Shown: positions 35,801 through 47,015 of the stretch, piece by piece | Layout: each line of letters starts with the position of its first letter | How positions within the stretch are numbered: position 1 is the stretch's first letter | Assembly: GCF_040954835.1 (NCBI RefSeq) | Contig: NC_090723.1 | Coordinates: forward strand, 3,544,001-3,608,000 | DNA length: 64,000 bases | Reading direction: 5' to 3' | Source: Lepisosteus oculatus | Lineage: Eukaryota; Chordata; Actinopteri; Semionotiformes; Lepisosteidae | The notes under the pieces: model-generated | The model's database searches: none | The model's input: the letters and a program-made list of their open reading frames with translations, nothing else | Told to the model about the DNA's origin: nothing | Program-made: the position numbers and the translations under genes

Positions 35801-38800
35801 CTGATCAGGAAGCACACACACCTCTCATCCCAGTACAGCAAGACAAACTCCATTCCTTGTGCCCATCTCCCCATCTACACCTGCACTACAATTGTACACA
35901 ACAGACAAGTTCAACTTTAAATAAGAGTTAAAATAACTTTAAACTCTAATATATTAGTGACTTGGGGATCAGAGTACCTATATCGTTCACAGAAGCCTAC
36001 ACATTTAATAAATCAACTTGCATATGAAGCAACACACAAGCTTCCCAGTAGTTAAGCTTCTAATTGCAGTGCCAGCACAATAAGGGATTACACTACTGTC
36101 TGTAACATATCATGAAAGAGTAGACTGTTGCACAAGGCGGCAGGGATACATGCAGTGGCCAAAATGTTAGGATCCCTTTCATCTGGACACTCTTACTGGG
36201 AGACAAAGATTGGTTTGCTTGGAGAACATAAGACAGATTTCTATCACCTTCCCTGGCAACTGCAAACTCCAGATCTCAATCTTACTGAAGATCTGTCAAG
36301 TATAAAAACTCAATTCCACATATCACGCCAACAACAGAAGGCAGTCATTCTGGAAGACTGGGATAGGAAATATTTCAAAACCCTTTGGAATCCCTGGAAC
36401 CTGCTGTGCTTCCCCCTAGCCTGTCTGTGGATCTGAACGGTCCAGCAGAGAGCTTGTAGTGAAATACAGATCTGTCCCAGTGTCTGGCTCTCACCTCACT
36501 GACGGAGCGTGGCCGCACTTGTGTCTTTTTGATGACCCGAACTCTTCCCACCACCTTCTCAAAGATCAGAGCCTGGATATCCACGTAGGTAGAGCTGATG
36601 CCGTAGTAGTTGTCATTGGTGATGTTTAGCACATTCTAAAAAAACAAGAGAAAAAAGACGAGATTGTTGCAAAGACTTCCACCATCTTTCCAAGGCTGAA
36701 TCTCAGTCGAGTAATTCCAGCTGACTGGAAACAGACTAGAGTGTTCAATTGCAAAGCTTTGTCCTATACAAGAGCCCCCTGCCTGAAAAGTCTAAATCCT
36801 GGGCTCCTGAGCAGCCGGACTGCAATGCCCATTTTTAGTGTCCAGATGTTACTGAACTGGGCCTGGGGCATGTCAACAGCCAAGTGTGACCAGGACTCCT
36901 CGGAGAACTACAGAGACTTGATGTGCTTTTGCTCCCTCCACGGTGATAACCTTCCCACAATGCCGTGTGGGGCCCGCACTGCGTCAAACATGTCAGAGGA
37001 GCACATGGGCAGCAGCTCCTTCTCCCCGTGCAGCACAGAGGCTGACGAAACTCGAACAAACCGCGATTCCAAATTGGGCAAGAGGGCGAGTTCAAAACAG
37101 AGCACGGACAATTCCAAACTTGAGAGGTAAAATGCTTCAATGAACTTAAACAGTAAAATAATGGCTCCCCTGGAGTTACTGTAACCTTTGCTTGGAGTTA
37201 AAACCAGTTTCAGAAGGCATATGAAAAAAGGAAGTAACCAGTCTAGAGATTATATGCCCCTGTAAGGGATGGCCTCGCAAGGCACACTGGGAAGACTGGC
37301 ACTCACAGTGACGCTCATGTTGACGGAGCTGGGACTGAACTCGACGTAGACGGACTGGATCTTGACGGGGCTGAGGAAGATGCTCCGAGGGAACAGGAAG
37401 AAGAGGGCCAGGGAGCAGGTCAGCATGCACAGCAGCACCGACATGGTGACGTACAGCTTACTGTCGGGGGCAGACACGGGCACAAGCAGGACAGCGGGTC
37501 AGACACACGAAGAAGGTCTCTCCAAAAACAAAACTGAGCCGCCTAATGTTTGTACAGGTCAACAATGAAACCTCCCAGATGAATTTCCTTCATACCACAC
37601 ATTGTTTAGCCAGAAGGTAGTGTATAGCAAAAACAAAGATCAGCCACATTTAAAGACTGTCAGACAAATATGTTGGCTCCCACACAGGAAGAACAAAGGA
37701 AGCAAGACACGGAATGCCAACTACACTTTTAAGGACGAGAATACACCTAAAATAAGTAAACAAACATTCTGCTTTTAAGTCTTGTTTTAATCTAAGAACA
37801 AGTATTTTAAACCAACATTAATCGTAGTTAAATAAGGAAGAGAGAGTCATATAAAAATAAACATCAAACATATTACCCAACAGAAAGATTCTGTTAAACA
37901 GAACTTTAACACAATATGCTTGCATGATAATATGGCACTTTTACCATTACGTTCCTCTATTTCTTGCCCCGTTTTTTGAATACCGATCTACAATTTTACC
38001 CACAAAAATTGTGTTTAGCTAAACTCACCATAGGAAATGGTTCTGAATGGTAGAGTCACATAACTCTTGTACACATACATTACAGGAAATCAAAACATCT
38101 AGTGTGTGCAGCAGTGGCAAACTGGAAAGGCTGAACAAGCACACTCAGGACTTCATGTAGGTCAGTGGATATTATTGAGGAAAACTGGGAGCAGGATTAC
38201 TGTGGGAAAGCTAAGGAAAGGAGTCAGAGTCTCTCAGAGGAGTCTTACGTGTGAGTGGGCTTCAGCCTCTGGTCACTGTAGGGGATCAGTGCCACTAGCT
38301 GGTTCTCCTGCCCTGAAAAAAAGAGAGGATTCAGGATTTCCGAGGTTTCAGGGATGGCATACAAAAAACACATTGCTCTTAGTTAACGGAATCACAAGTG
38401 ACTACATCAGTTTCAAAATTTTACCTTCATTACTTCATTTTTATTCAGCCCAAACTTGATGCAAATTTGTAATATTTTCAGACCCAGCTGCCAGACTTGA
38501 GAACTATACAATCGTGCGTCATCCTGGCTGCTGGCTGGCAAATGCTCTTGAGCTGTATCACTAAGAGGCCGCATTCCAATACAGATTCCCAGGTACATTT
38601 TGTCAGCGTTCATGCATTTATTTGGCCAATGTTTGGCCAGGCAGCCGGCCGGGCCTGTATATGACTGCAGGAAGCCCTGGTAAATGATAAACATGGTCAG
38701 AGCAGTGTGACAATCCATCCTGTATGTTACAGGCAGATCACAGAAGCCCAGCCTGAGAGGAACACCAACAGCCTGCCAGCTGCTTTTTGAGCTCTGCCTC

Positions 38801-39116
38801 TCAAACAGACTCTACGACATCAGTGATCAATGCTGCAGGAGACGAGAAAGCCATCCTTTCCGGTGGCTGTGAGCTCTAGAGTGCTTTATCGCCTTCACAC
38901 ACGGCCCGACACATGCAGGACAGCAGACTGACCCCTGGGGATTCGCCCAGTGCCCTGGCAGGTTGGGCAGTCCAGAGTCTCCTCAATGAGGTCCCCGTCC
39001 TCCAGTGGACTCCGATTAATGCTGCGGTAGTCTTCTCGGGAGCATCCTTTGCGCTGGGAGATGACGGACTCCTTCTCCTCCCGGGAGGCGTTCCCACTTC
39101 CCAGAGAGACCCCCAT
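32762..39116 (-). CDS. tmem106a: transmembrane protein 106A, gene span of coding exons (one expected exon not found)
   Basis: Six exons join in phase: 39116-38933, 38312-38249, 37460-37307, 36635-36495, 34556-34513 and 32891-32762, giving 238 residues. The cytosolic N-terminus has CPTCQGTGRIPRG from 50 with the CxxC pair Cys50/Cys53, then QENQLVALIPYSDQRL. One transmembrane helix lies at about 86-106, followed by FPRS. The luminal part has NITNDNYY, YLAHSEQ and FEYVDCG with Cys220, and potential glycosylation sites at Asn131, 138, 200 and 223. The family are type II proteins of late endosomes and lysosomes; TMEM106A is also reported at the macrophage surface. I choose A over B or C from the TPHMLAP tail and the NBR1 linkage. 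The family segment with the other core cysteine (FCT...KVHN in TMEM106B) is missing between the last two exons. Confidence 0.88.
32892..34512 (-). other. tmem106a: TMEM106A last intron (expected exon not found here)
   Basis: Apart from the SINE fragment, I see no stretch with flanking splice sites that encodes the expected Cys-containing strand. A short duplication CACCTTAGAT(C) lies near 34157-34176. Confidence 0.5.
33030..33310 (+). repeat. SINE fragment with tRNA-like B box, inside the last TMEM106A intron
   Basis: Contains CGGGTTCAATCCCAGG (B-box-like GGTTCAATCC at 33053-33062), then AAATGAGTACCAGTACCGGG, GGTAACAGGCTGGCCGGAG and GGAGGCTCTTGTCCC. This has the look of a second, 5'-truncated SINE family, distinct from the nine-copy family. 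Confidence 0.55.
34513..34556 (-). CDS. tmem106a: TMEM106A coding exon 5 (44 bases)
   Basis: Encodes FTYTINAIISDEGL plus two bases of the next codon. The acceptor is CTCTGCAG and the donor GTT then GTAAGT. It corresponds to the IDYTVPTVIAEEM region of TMEM106B. Confidence 0.85.
34557..36119 (-). other. tmem106a: TMEM106A intron 4, upstream-facing part
   Basis: AT-rich, with no exon or repeat recognised apart from the transposase relic described next. Confidence 0.5.
36120..36420 (+). mobile_element. Tc1-like transposase C-terminal relic, antisense to TMEM106A
   Basis: A plus-strand frame reads LPWQLQTPDLNLTEDLSSIK, then EDWDRKYFKTLW. This matches the Tc1 pattern WPSQSPDLNPIEHLWDELK, then EEW, near the last catalytic acidic residue. 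The segment ends about 75 bases from TMEM106A exon 4. No terminal repeats were seen, so only a fragment is left. Confidence 0.55.
36495..36635 (-). CDS. tmem106a: TMEM106A coding exon 4
   Basis: 141 bases, in phase at both ends. Encodes NVLNITNDNYYGISSTYVDI and a strand with FEKVVGRVRV. The acceptor is TTTTTTTAG and the donor GAG then GTGAGA. Confidence 0.93.
36636..38248 (-). other. tmem106a: TMEM106A introns 2 and 3 (around exon 37307-37460)
   Basis: No repeat was recognised with confidence. The 129-codon plus-strand frame at 36741-37130 overlaps a shadow frame and has no domain. Confidence 0.5.
37307..37460 (-). CDS. tmem106a: TMEM106A coding exon 3 (transmembrane helix)
   Basis: 154 bases after CCCGACAG, encoding KLYVTMSVLLCMLTCSLALF and FLFPRS. 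The donor is ACT then GTGAGT. Confidence 0.95.
38249..38312 (-). CDS. tmem106a: TMEM106A coding exon 2
   Basis: 64 bases after TTTTTTTCAG, encoding QENQLVALIPYSDQRLKPTH. The donor is CACAC then GTAAGA. This is the invariant juxtamembrane block of the family. Confidence 0.93.
38933..39116 (-). CDS. tmem106a: TMEM106A coding exon 1
   Basis: Encodes MGVSLGSGN through CPTCQGTGRIPRG. An in-frame ATG one codon upstream (39119) could also serve; I prefer the MG start seen in the family. The donor GGG then GTCAGT is weak but is fixed by phase with the next exon. An acceptor about 4-15 bases upstream of the ATG (CGCAG) suggests a spliced leader. Confidence 0.85.
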
Positions 39117-40730
39117 CATCACACTGCGCCCCCCTGCGACACAGTGCATCCAGCAAAAACAGGGCAGAAAGCGAAATTCACTTAATATTGGTGGCGACAC
39201 CTCGGATCAGCTGGCAATAATAGAGCAGGGTCTCGACACCTGCCAATCTGACGGTCGCGAACGTGCTTACTCACGATGGGTAACGCATGCAAGAGGAGCA
39301 GAGCCGGAGGAAAGCGAGCCACAGGGTCAGCGTGACAGACGAGGATCACGAGACGAGTCTAGGTAGCGAGTGAGCCTCTCCTTGACAAATGCCCAAGTAC
39401 CCACTACCCAGCAGCCACATCTCAACCTGGGCTTGCTTGTATTCTGTCAGGAACGCTCCAGGTTCTGTGTCAGCCTGACGTTTTTTTCACATTGCTGACT
39501 TTATTACATTCAGAGCCCCTGAAGTTTCCGGTATGATATTAATACACTGCAAGCCACTCTATGCCCCTGTCAGTTCTAAGGGCTTTCTAGGCTTTGTGTG
39601 ACTCTGACTGGAGGCTTCAGGCAGAGAGAGATACAGAAGCCATACAGAAACTAGAGTAATTCTAGTGAAATTTCATCACATTAATGAACCCTTTTCAACT
39701 GATAAGAGTTGAAAAATTCTGAAGTTCTCAAATGGTAATAAAATCTCTGTACAATTTCCCCTTCCCATCCAACTTCAAATATCAACTGCAACAATAAACC
39801 TTAATATTACTAGATAAACAACAGAGAACACATTCTCATTGGCAAAACCTTCCTAGAGAGTAAGCATTTATACACCTGGTAATTTACTAGTTGTGCAATC
39901 TGAGCAAAGCACCTTTCAAAGGGTTTAACACTAATATGCCAACCAGGGTCTGAAGCCACCCACAGCTGCCTCTGCTGTAGGTGACACACCTGTTTGAATG
40001 GGCCAAGTGACATTGTAAAGATTGCGATATCTCTATCAGGATATCAGATAATTCTAGTACAGGTGGCAACACAAGCCTGATCCCATTCTTCTTTTCCAAA
40101 CAATTCTGTTTTCTTTTTCTTTTTAAATGGACTTCGCGCATTTTTGGAAGATAGGCTTATATTCTCATTCTGTTTTTTTTTTCTTCTGTTATTGTGCGGT
40201 ATGACGTATCAGTGTTCAGGAAGAGTTCAAGGGAAAAACACTTGCACATGTTCTGAATGTTCAAATGAATAAGCAAAACAATATACAGAATATCTATAAC
40301 TTAATAAAGGTATAAAGGTATCAGAGTAGTATTATACTGCTGCTGAGTGAGGGTGTTAATTTCATACATGCAACTATTAAGTAAAAATATTTAAAGTAGA
40401 ACAATTGAAGTCACGAAGGGTCAGAATTACAGAGACGTACTGTATTGCAAGCGCCCGATACGAAATTGTTAGCTTTTTGTTTTTTACAATTATACAGATC
40501 TAAAGTTCTTTTTATTAAAACGACAAACGAAACGCAAATGGTAACACCCCCATAATTTCACCAATAACAAATTCAAACATAGCACCTTACAGAGCATCTC
40601 GATCTCTTCCTCGAACTGTAGACAATTTTCATTCGCATCAGTATCAGCATAATGAATCTTGTAATAACTGACTGCATCACATTTTGTTTTTTACTGAGGG
40701 GTTAACGTTATGCTGTAACTTTTCACTTAC
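39117..40730 (-). other. tmem106a: TMEM106A leader intron
   Basis: Lies between the noncoding exon donor at 40730 and the coding exon 1 acceptor near 39120-39130. Mostly AT-rich after 39.4 kb, with no repeat recognised. Confidence 0.4.
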
Positions 40731-40990
40731 CTTTTTATAAGCAAATGATCAAGGCGTCATTGCTCATTCCAAAAAATACGGGCATATGGAAAAACTAAAG
40801 TCGACGTTATACCTGCTTCCCCAACTTCTTTGCATGCAAGTTTTTTTTCCACAAAAAAAAACACAACTACAGTCTTTACATAGTGCGTGTAATCGTCGTT
40901 ACTACCCTCTTCCTGCTACGGTCAGCTGACACGAATAGACCGTCATTATTTCTCTACTGCCGCCCGGTGGACGCAGAGAGTACTGAAGGA
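40731..40990 (-). other. tmem106a: probable noncoding first exon and promoter of TMEM106A
   Basis: A consensus donor (AAAAG then GTAAGT) is at 40731/40730. Upstream lies a short CpG-containing block (about 40900-41010) amid AT-rich DNA. The transcription start is unknown. A second good donor at 41856/41855 (CTGAG then GTGAGT) could belong to an alternative leader exon. Confidence 0.35.
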
Positions 40991-41051
40991 CAGCGAACCA
41001 AACGCTCATCGGATCAAATCAAGATACTGTAATCCGCCCTTCGATCAAGTT

Positions 41052-41083
41052 TTAATAATTGCTTACACTTATATAGCGCTTTT
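41052..41083 (-). repeat. short retroposon tail fragment
   Basis: TTAATAATTGCTTACACTTA then TATAGCGC: the end of the family at 19379-19502, joined directly to the SINE copy that follows. Confidence 0.65.
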
Positions 41084-41084
41084 T

Positions 41085-41324
41085 AACCCCTACGTCTAAT
41101 TCCGGGCTCGTATCCAGGCAGTCAAGGGGCAGAAGGTGGGATATACCCCAGACAGAAATTCAGCCCATTGCAAGACCCAAACACTCACAAAAGGGCCAGT
41201 TTTGTTTTCAGAAGCCAGTTAACCTACCAGCAGGTCTTTGGCCTGTGAGGGGAAACCCATGCAAACACGGGGGGAACATACAAACTCCACACAGACAGCA
41301 TCCCAAAGGAAGCACTGAAGTCTT
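41085..41324 (-). repeat. tRNA-type SINE copy 6 (truncated, diverged)
   Basis: Keeps GGGATATACCCCAGACAG, CCAGTTAACCTACCAGCAGG and GGGGGAACATACAAACTCC. The tRNA-like end is lost. It lies just upstream of the proposed TMEM106A promoter. Confidence 0.8.
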
Positions 41325-43104
41325 CATGTTAAGATAAGAAATATTTACCTTTGCAGCATTGTTCCCTAAGCGCCCATCAAAAATGTCTACATATTATTTT
41401 CCACAGCTAAAGAATTTTAGTTTTCCATGCATGGAAAGACATCCGAATTTAAGATTTCAACGTACACTGTTAGTTGCTTTTAATTTATTTTCTAGATTTA
41501 TACACATAAAGACAGTAGTGCCAGTTACCAGGGGGTCCTGGAGAACTGCGGCTTAAGTACAAAATACGTAATTTATATTGCATTCAGGTTATTAATATCG
41601 AATAGCACCTGGTCATTACTCTTTAACTAGTGTGTGCAAAAGCCAACACGAAGCAACAGTGAGACATTTAGAATACTTCCTTCACGAATACTCAAAAAAA
41701 CAGTTTTCAAAGTGCCAGATGAGCACAGGAAACGGACACTACTGCTTTCAAACGACAGTAACAGTCTTCAGGCTGAGAGCTGCACACAGTGGTTTCATCG
41801 TTTGTCTCGGAATCTGGAGAAACTCAAAAGTGTGTGAGAGTTTAGGGGTACTCACCTCAGGTTTCTGATAATTCTGGAACTGATTCTAAAAACTGGCTGC
41901 AGTTTATGTGGAGAAAAAAAAAGATTGGATCTGGATATTCGTGCAGGGAAATCCAGGGCGTTCTTTGAAGTTTTACAGGTTAAATTTAAGAAAATGAGCA
42001 GGAACTGAAAAGGCCAGGAGCTTGTTTATGCACAAAACTGTCCTGAAACAGAAAAGTTTCTTAGATCTGTTTTTATCCGTCTGCTGGAAGAGAGCCAAGA
42101 TCGCACCTGACAAACCTGAAAAACATGAAAGAACCACACGCAATTTACTTCTCCGCAATTCATTAAAATGTATTTAAGAATAGTTGTCCTTCATAACAAT
42201 GCAAAGGCTATCCGATCTTGTGCACCAATACAGATAATACAAATGACTATTACCAATCCATTTTTACTAACCACTATCTCTGAGCTGGAGCCTAACCTGG
42301 TAAACACAAGGCATGAGTCTACATGACTTAGAAGATTCTTACACAGTGATCTCTTATTCTCTTCCATCTTTCTTAAATAGTGCTTCCTCCCGTTTACTAC
42401 AATCCATTCGATATAAGAAATTCACACGCTTGTGTCCTGCGTTTTATACATGCTCCAATTTCATTTGCCAGTTGTTTTCTCTATTCCACCTTACATTTTT
42501 TTTCCAATCATCCACGAATTTGACAAGTCTATTTACTCTCAGTCTTGGCCACGGATGTAAATTTGGACGACCAGTGGTCCTCAAACTGATACCTATGGTA
42601 CCTCTCCGAGGACTTCCGATCTGAAGTAGCTGCCATTATCAATAACCCCTTTTACACAACTTCTTTGTACATGTGCAGACATTAACTTGGATTCTTGCAG
42701 CTTTAATTTGGAAGATGAGTCTTGCAAGCAGTACTTACATTTCTGTAAGTCCACATGTATCACATCATACACCACAAAGTTATTTGCAGAATTAGTTACT
42801 TGCTAAAAGACAGGCAGACTAGCAGGTTAGTTCACCCTGTACTGTAGTAGTATCCTGATCATATAACACAGACTCAGACACAAAATGTCGAAATGCCCAA
42901 GCACAGTCTTTAATTCTGGCAGTATAATCCAGACTTCTTTTACTTGAAGGACACCATAACTAATAAATCAGCAATGAAGAAAACTGAAGTGGATGTAAAC
43001 TTTTAAATCAAGGAACAAAATCAGATAAAAGCATACCAAATGCAGTCGTTTCCTAAAGTCAGTACTACGTACACCTGTAAAAGAAAACTTGAAAAAAGCA
43101 CACT
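41325..43104. other. intergenic between NBR1 3' end and TMEM106A promoter
   Basis: AT-rich, with no gene or repeat recognised. It contains the possible alternative donor at 41856. Confidence 0.5.
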
Positions 43105-46100
43105 GGAGATTGCATTGCATTAATGAACTTTTATTAAATCATGTAGGCAACAAATATTTTTACATCACATTTTGTGTATTTTTAAAGTGCTTATCCTATG
43201 GAACAAAGAAATAGCATAAATGCAGTTTTCCTATGCAGTATCCTCAGTATATCATGCAAACTAAGAGGTCAGATGAAGAAAAAGTCCAGCCCAACCACTC
43301 CCTACAAGGGTATGTAAATCATTTGTTTCACTCAGTTTCTTTAAACAACAACAGATACCTTTGTCCTCATAGATTAGTGCTACAGAAATACTTCAATTGC
43401 TTCAGTTAATTAACATCAGAGCAAATTCTCTTTAACCCCATGTTGTGTAGAGAGTCAGATTAATATTATTAATGATTATGAAGATTATAACCTTTTAACC
43501 GGCACAACTAAAGAAACACCAGCATTTCACTGCTTACGTTTCCTTTCCTGGGTTTTGATTTAACTGAACAGAAAATTATTTTTTTGCTCTTCAATCAATC
43601 CCATAAGTGTATCAATTTGCAGCTTATAAACAAACTACTTTAAATATTTTATAGGTAGCACAATTATGTAGTGTCTTCAAAATTCCCAGTTCATTTAGAT
43701 CTGGAAAACAGTAACAAGGCCTTAAATTATCTAGTCAATTAAGAGGAAAAAAGAGACTCAGGGACATGTGAGAGCTGAACTGTGATATCGCAGGTTTGAT
43801 TTTAATTGAAAATAAGTATTTTATCTGAAGGCTTTAACTTGTAAACAATTGTTAAATTGGGTACCAGACCAGAAACGCACAAAGTCTGAATTTAGATCTG
43901 TGCAGAAGAACCGAAATAGTGCTGTATAAAACAAGCACTGGGGTTTTCACAGGTCCTACAGTGTGGATCCTTCTGTAGTTTAGCTTAATAAGGATCAACT
44001 AAACCTTACATCACATGCTGAAAAGCAGACAGACGATGTTTTGGGTGTCAAGCCTTCTTCACACCTGAAATGTTTTCTGCTTTTCAGCCTGGAATTAACT
44101 TTCCTTGTTCCGTGGCAGACAACACACTCTGACACAGCTCCCTGCTTGAATCTCCTTAAAACACTTCCCATATTCTCTCATTACTTAGTTTCACATTTCA
44201 CACTGGGGAGGGGGTGGATTGGAAATTATCCCCTACAAACACAGCCATTTCTTTCCATTTACAAACTGTATTCCTAAAAATAATACCACTAGCCAAATGT
44301 TAATAATGCACGATAATGTAGTATCCATTCTGTAACAAGCTACTTCAATAAAATCGATTCCTTAACCTAACTATGCTTATTTAAACTAAAACACTCTAAT
44401 GCTATAACACTATAATAGTAATCAACTAGAAAAGTAATGTTTAATAATAAGCCAAACTCTCCTATAAGGTTTAATGTTAAAGGTGCTTATCCAAGAATTT
44501 GATTCTGTTCTAATAATTTATGCCCCAAAGAAGCAATAAGGAGTTTTCAGGAGAAACTTTTTGCTCAGGAAATGAAACCTAAGAGGAACGAAAAAAATGC
44601 AAGCTAAATATTTAAAGAAAAAGAAAAACCTTCAATGCAACAAGATTAAGGAATGATTTAAATTGTTTAAATAGAGAGATTGAGATATTAATTGTCACAG
44701 TTTTCTGATGTCCTTAAAAGAAAACTGCCCACTGAGCATATATGTAACACTTAAGCTAACAAAACAGAATTCTAACCACAAAATCAAGCTCGCAGTAAAT
44801 ACATGAACATAAAATTTGAGATTTTTTCTTATGAATCATCCAACGCATAGATTAAAAACCCTTAATACAAAGATTTTTTCAGTTCTGTTCATTAGTTAAT
44901 TACTGAACAAGATATAATCTGCTGAGTGCCTGTCCAGGCATTAATTTAGAGGAGAAATCTGATTAGCAGTTAAACCTCATATTTTAGAAATATGTTTAAC
45001 TTTCATAACTACACACTCCATTTTTCAAACGAAGTAGGACCTTTTACAAAATATATCTCTACTACATCCAAGTTAAAAGTTCTGTAATCCAAAAGAGTCG
45101 AGGAAGAAAGCCTCCTGGGCCCTCCTAAATCCTTGCTTGGATGGGTTTTAATAACGTTTTTCTTTAAAAAGAAAAATATTGGTTATTTACAGTGCACATC
45201 ACTGAATACTCCTGTGCATGTGGTGCTACATTTTTTCAATTTAATTGGGCTAGGAGTTGACAACACTATAGGAAACACATGGGTAATGAGGCAACATAAA
45301 ACATTACATGTGACTCATCAATTCCTGGAAGGTACTATTCTTCACACTCAGTCTCACTGAAATGAAACTTTCAAAGAAAGAGACAGGCAGGGAGTCTCCT
45401 TCACTGGATTGCAACTCAAGTAGTAGATCTTAATCCCCCTGAAACTGAATAAAGACCTGCAAATACAAGGTCTGGTATTCTGTACAGAGATTCGAAAAAG
45501 CATTTGTGACATTCCACATATTTTTCACAATTCAAGCTTTTTGAAAGGGAAAAGAAAGTGTGTTGTTCAGATCATAATTAAAAAAAACTTCCCAATTTCA
45601 AAATAAATCAAGCTCTTTTGAAGCAATGTGATCATTCTCTCAGACATTGCCATCACGAACATGTTCTGGGACAAGTAAAGAAAGCTCATGCCTAACAAAC
45701 ACACTCCGGGAAAAAATGAAAAAGCTCAGAGGAGATCTATATCACAGAGGGTTAAATAATCTGGACATTAATTAGCACACCATTAGCAATGCATCATTTA
45801 CCAAAAGATATAATCTGCTGCCCCTCTCATGTATCACACAGACAAAATATGGGAATGTTATTCGAAAAGCACGAAAAATATTTTACAATATCTACTACAA
45901 GCAGTTGTTTTGGCCCATCTAAAGTGAGAAACGTCACGAATTTCAGGACGAACATTAGTGTGAAGGTCAGAGTGCTGTGTGATCCCTATTGTGCTGTTTG
46001 CTTAAACCTGTGCAGAAAGCTAGTTACCAGTTTCAACTGCCATACAAATAATCATGCATACTTTTGAAACAAAGTATCACTACACCCAATATTTAAGAAC

Positions 46101-46838
46101 TGTACATAAAACATGTCTGCTTAGTGCTGGCTTTTGTTAGTCACATTGTCAGACAGAAACTACAGACTTCTCATAACCTGTAAAGTTCAGCCGGAGGTTT
46201 AGTATACTCTTAAAACGCCCAGCAAGGATTTACTCTCCAATGTTAAATAGTAGGCTAAGAAAGTATATCTCCTGACTCTTGGTTTTAATGAGAAAGAACA
46301 AGAATAAAACGCATTTAAGCAGGATTACATTCGCAGGAATGAAGAAGACTGTGGTCTCATTTTCTTATCAAGCAGTCATAATTCTAGCAAGCAAAGCTGT
46401 TTCCATGACTGCAACACTGATGTTTTAGAAGACGTCGGGACTGGCGGATTCACTGTTAAACTAAAGGTAAAAAACAGACCTGCCCATTGCTGAAGCATGT
46501 TATGATCTTATCTTCCCTGCCACGTTTATGCTAGGCTCTGTGTTGCATGAGAAATGGTGTCCTAGCTGAACCAGCTACTAAGGGGCATCTGCTTTAACTA
46601 TGCAGCTTGGCATGTTAAGAAAAAAAAAATCTTTGCTGTGGCAGCAGTCTGTGGTACTCTTATGATCTCCCATTCTGGTCTTCAAAACCTAAAGTTCAAA
46701 GAGAAGGAAGCCCCACCATACAGCACGGGACAAAAATCTGCCATTCGCTTCGCAGGCAGGCAGTTACAGTATTTGTGGCTGGGACCTGTACTATGGTCAA
46801 ACAAAGCGTGCCATCTCCCCAAGGCCCTCTGGGTGCCG
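43105..46838 (-). other. nbr1: NBR1 probable long 3' untranslated region
   Basis: About 3.7 kb of AT-rich DNA without coding signal between the NBR1 stop and the first canonical polyadenylation hexamer. An ATTAAA site such as the one at 44438-44443 or 45237-45242 would shorten it. Confidence 0.4.
43130..43135 (-). terminator. nbr1: candidate polyadenylation signal of NBR1
   Basis: The first canonical AATAAA I see on the minus strand past the NBR1 stop. About 30 bases on comes CAGTGTGCTTTTTTC, a good G/T-rich downstream element. ATTAAA variants occur earlier. Confidence 0.45.
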
Positions 46839-47015
46839 TCAGTAGCGGGTGGAGTACCAGTCGTTGTCGGTCATCTGCACCAGCTCGTTCACCACGTCCA
46901 GCAGGTTGTAGTTGTGCTTCTTCAGCAGCCGCTGGTTCAGCTGCCTGTCCCCGAAGCCCATCTCCAGCAGGACCTCCATCATGGCGGCCTGCTGGCTGGC
47001 GGAATCCGCAGGAGG
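46839..47015 (-). CDS. nbr1: NBR1 terminal coding exon, UBA domain
   Basis: 177 bases after GTTGGCACAG encoding MMEVLLEMGFGDRQLNQRLL, KKHNYNLLDVVNELV and NDWYSTRY with a TGA stop. The MGF loop binds ubiquitin. Confidence 0.97.
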   Translation of the reverse strand, partial: PPADSASQQAAMMEVLLEMGFGDRQLNQRLLKKHNYNLLDVVNELVQMTDNDWYSTRY

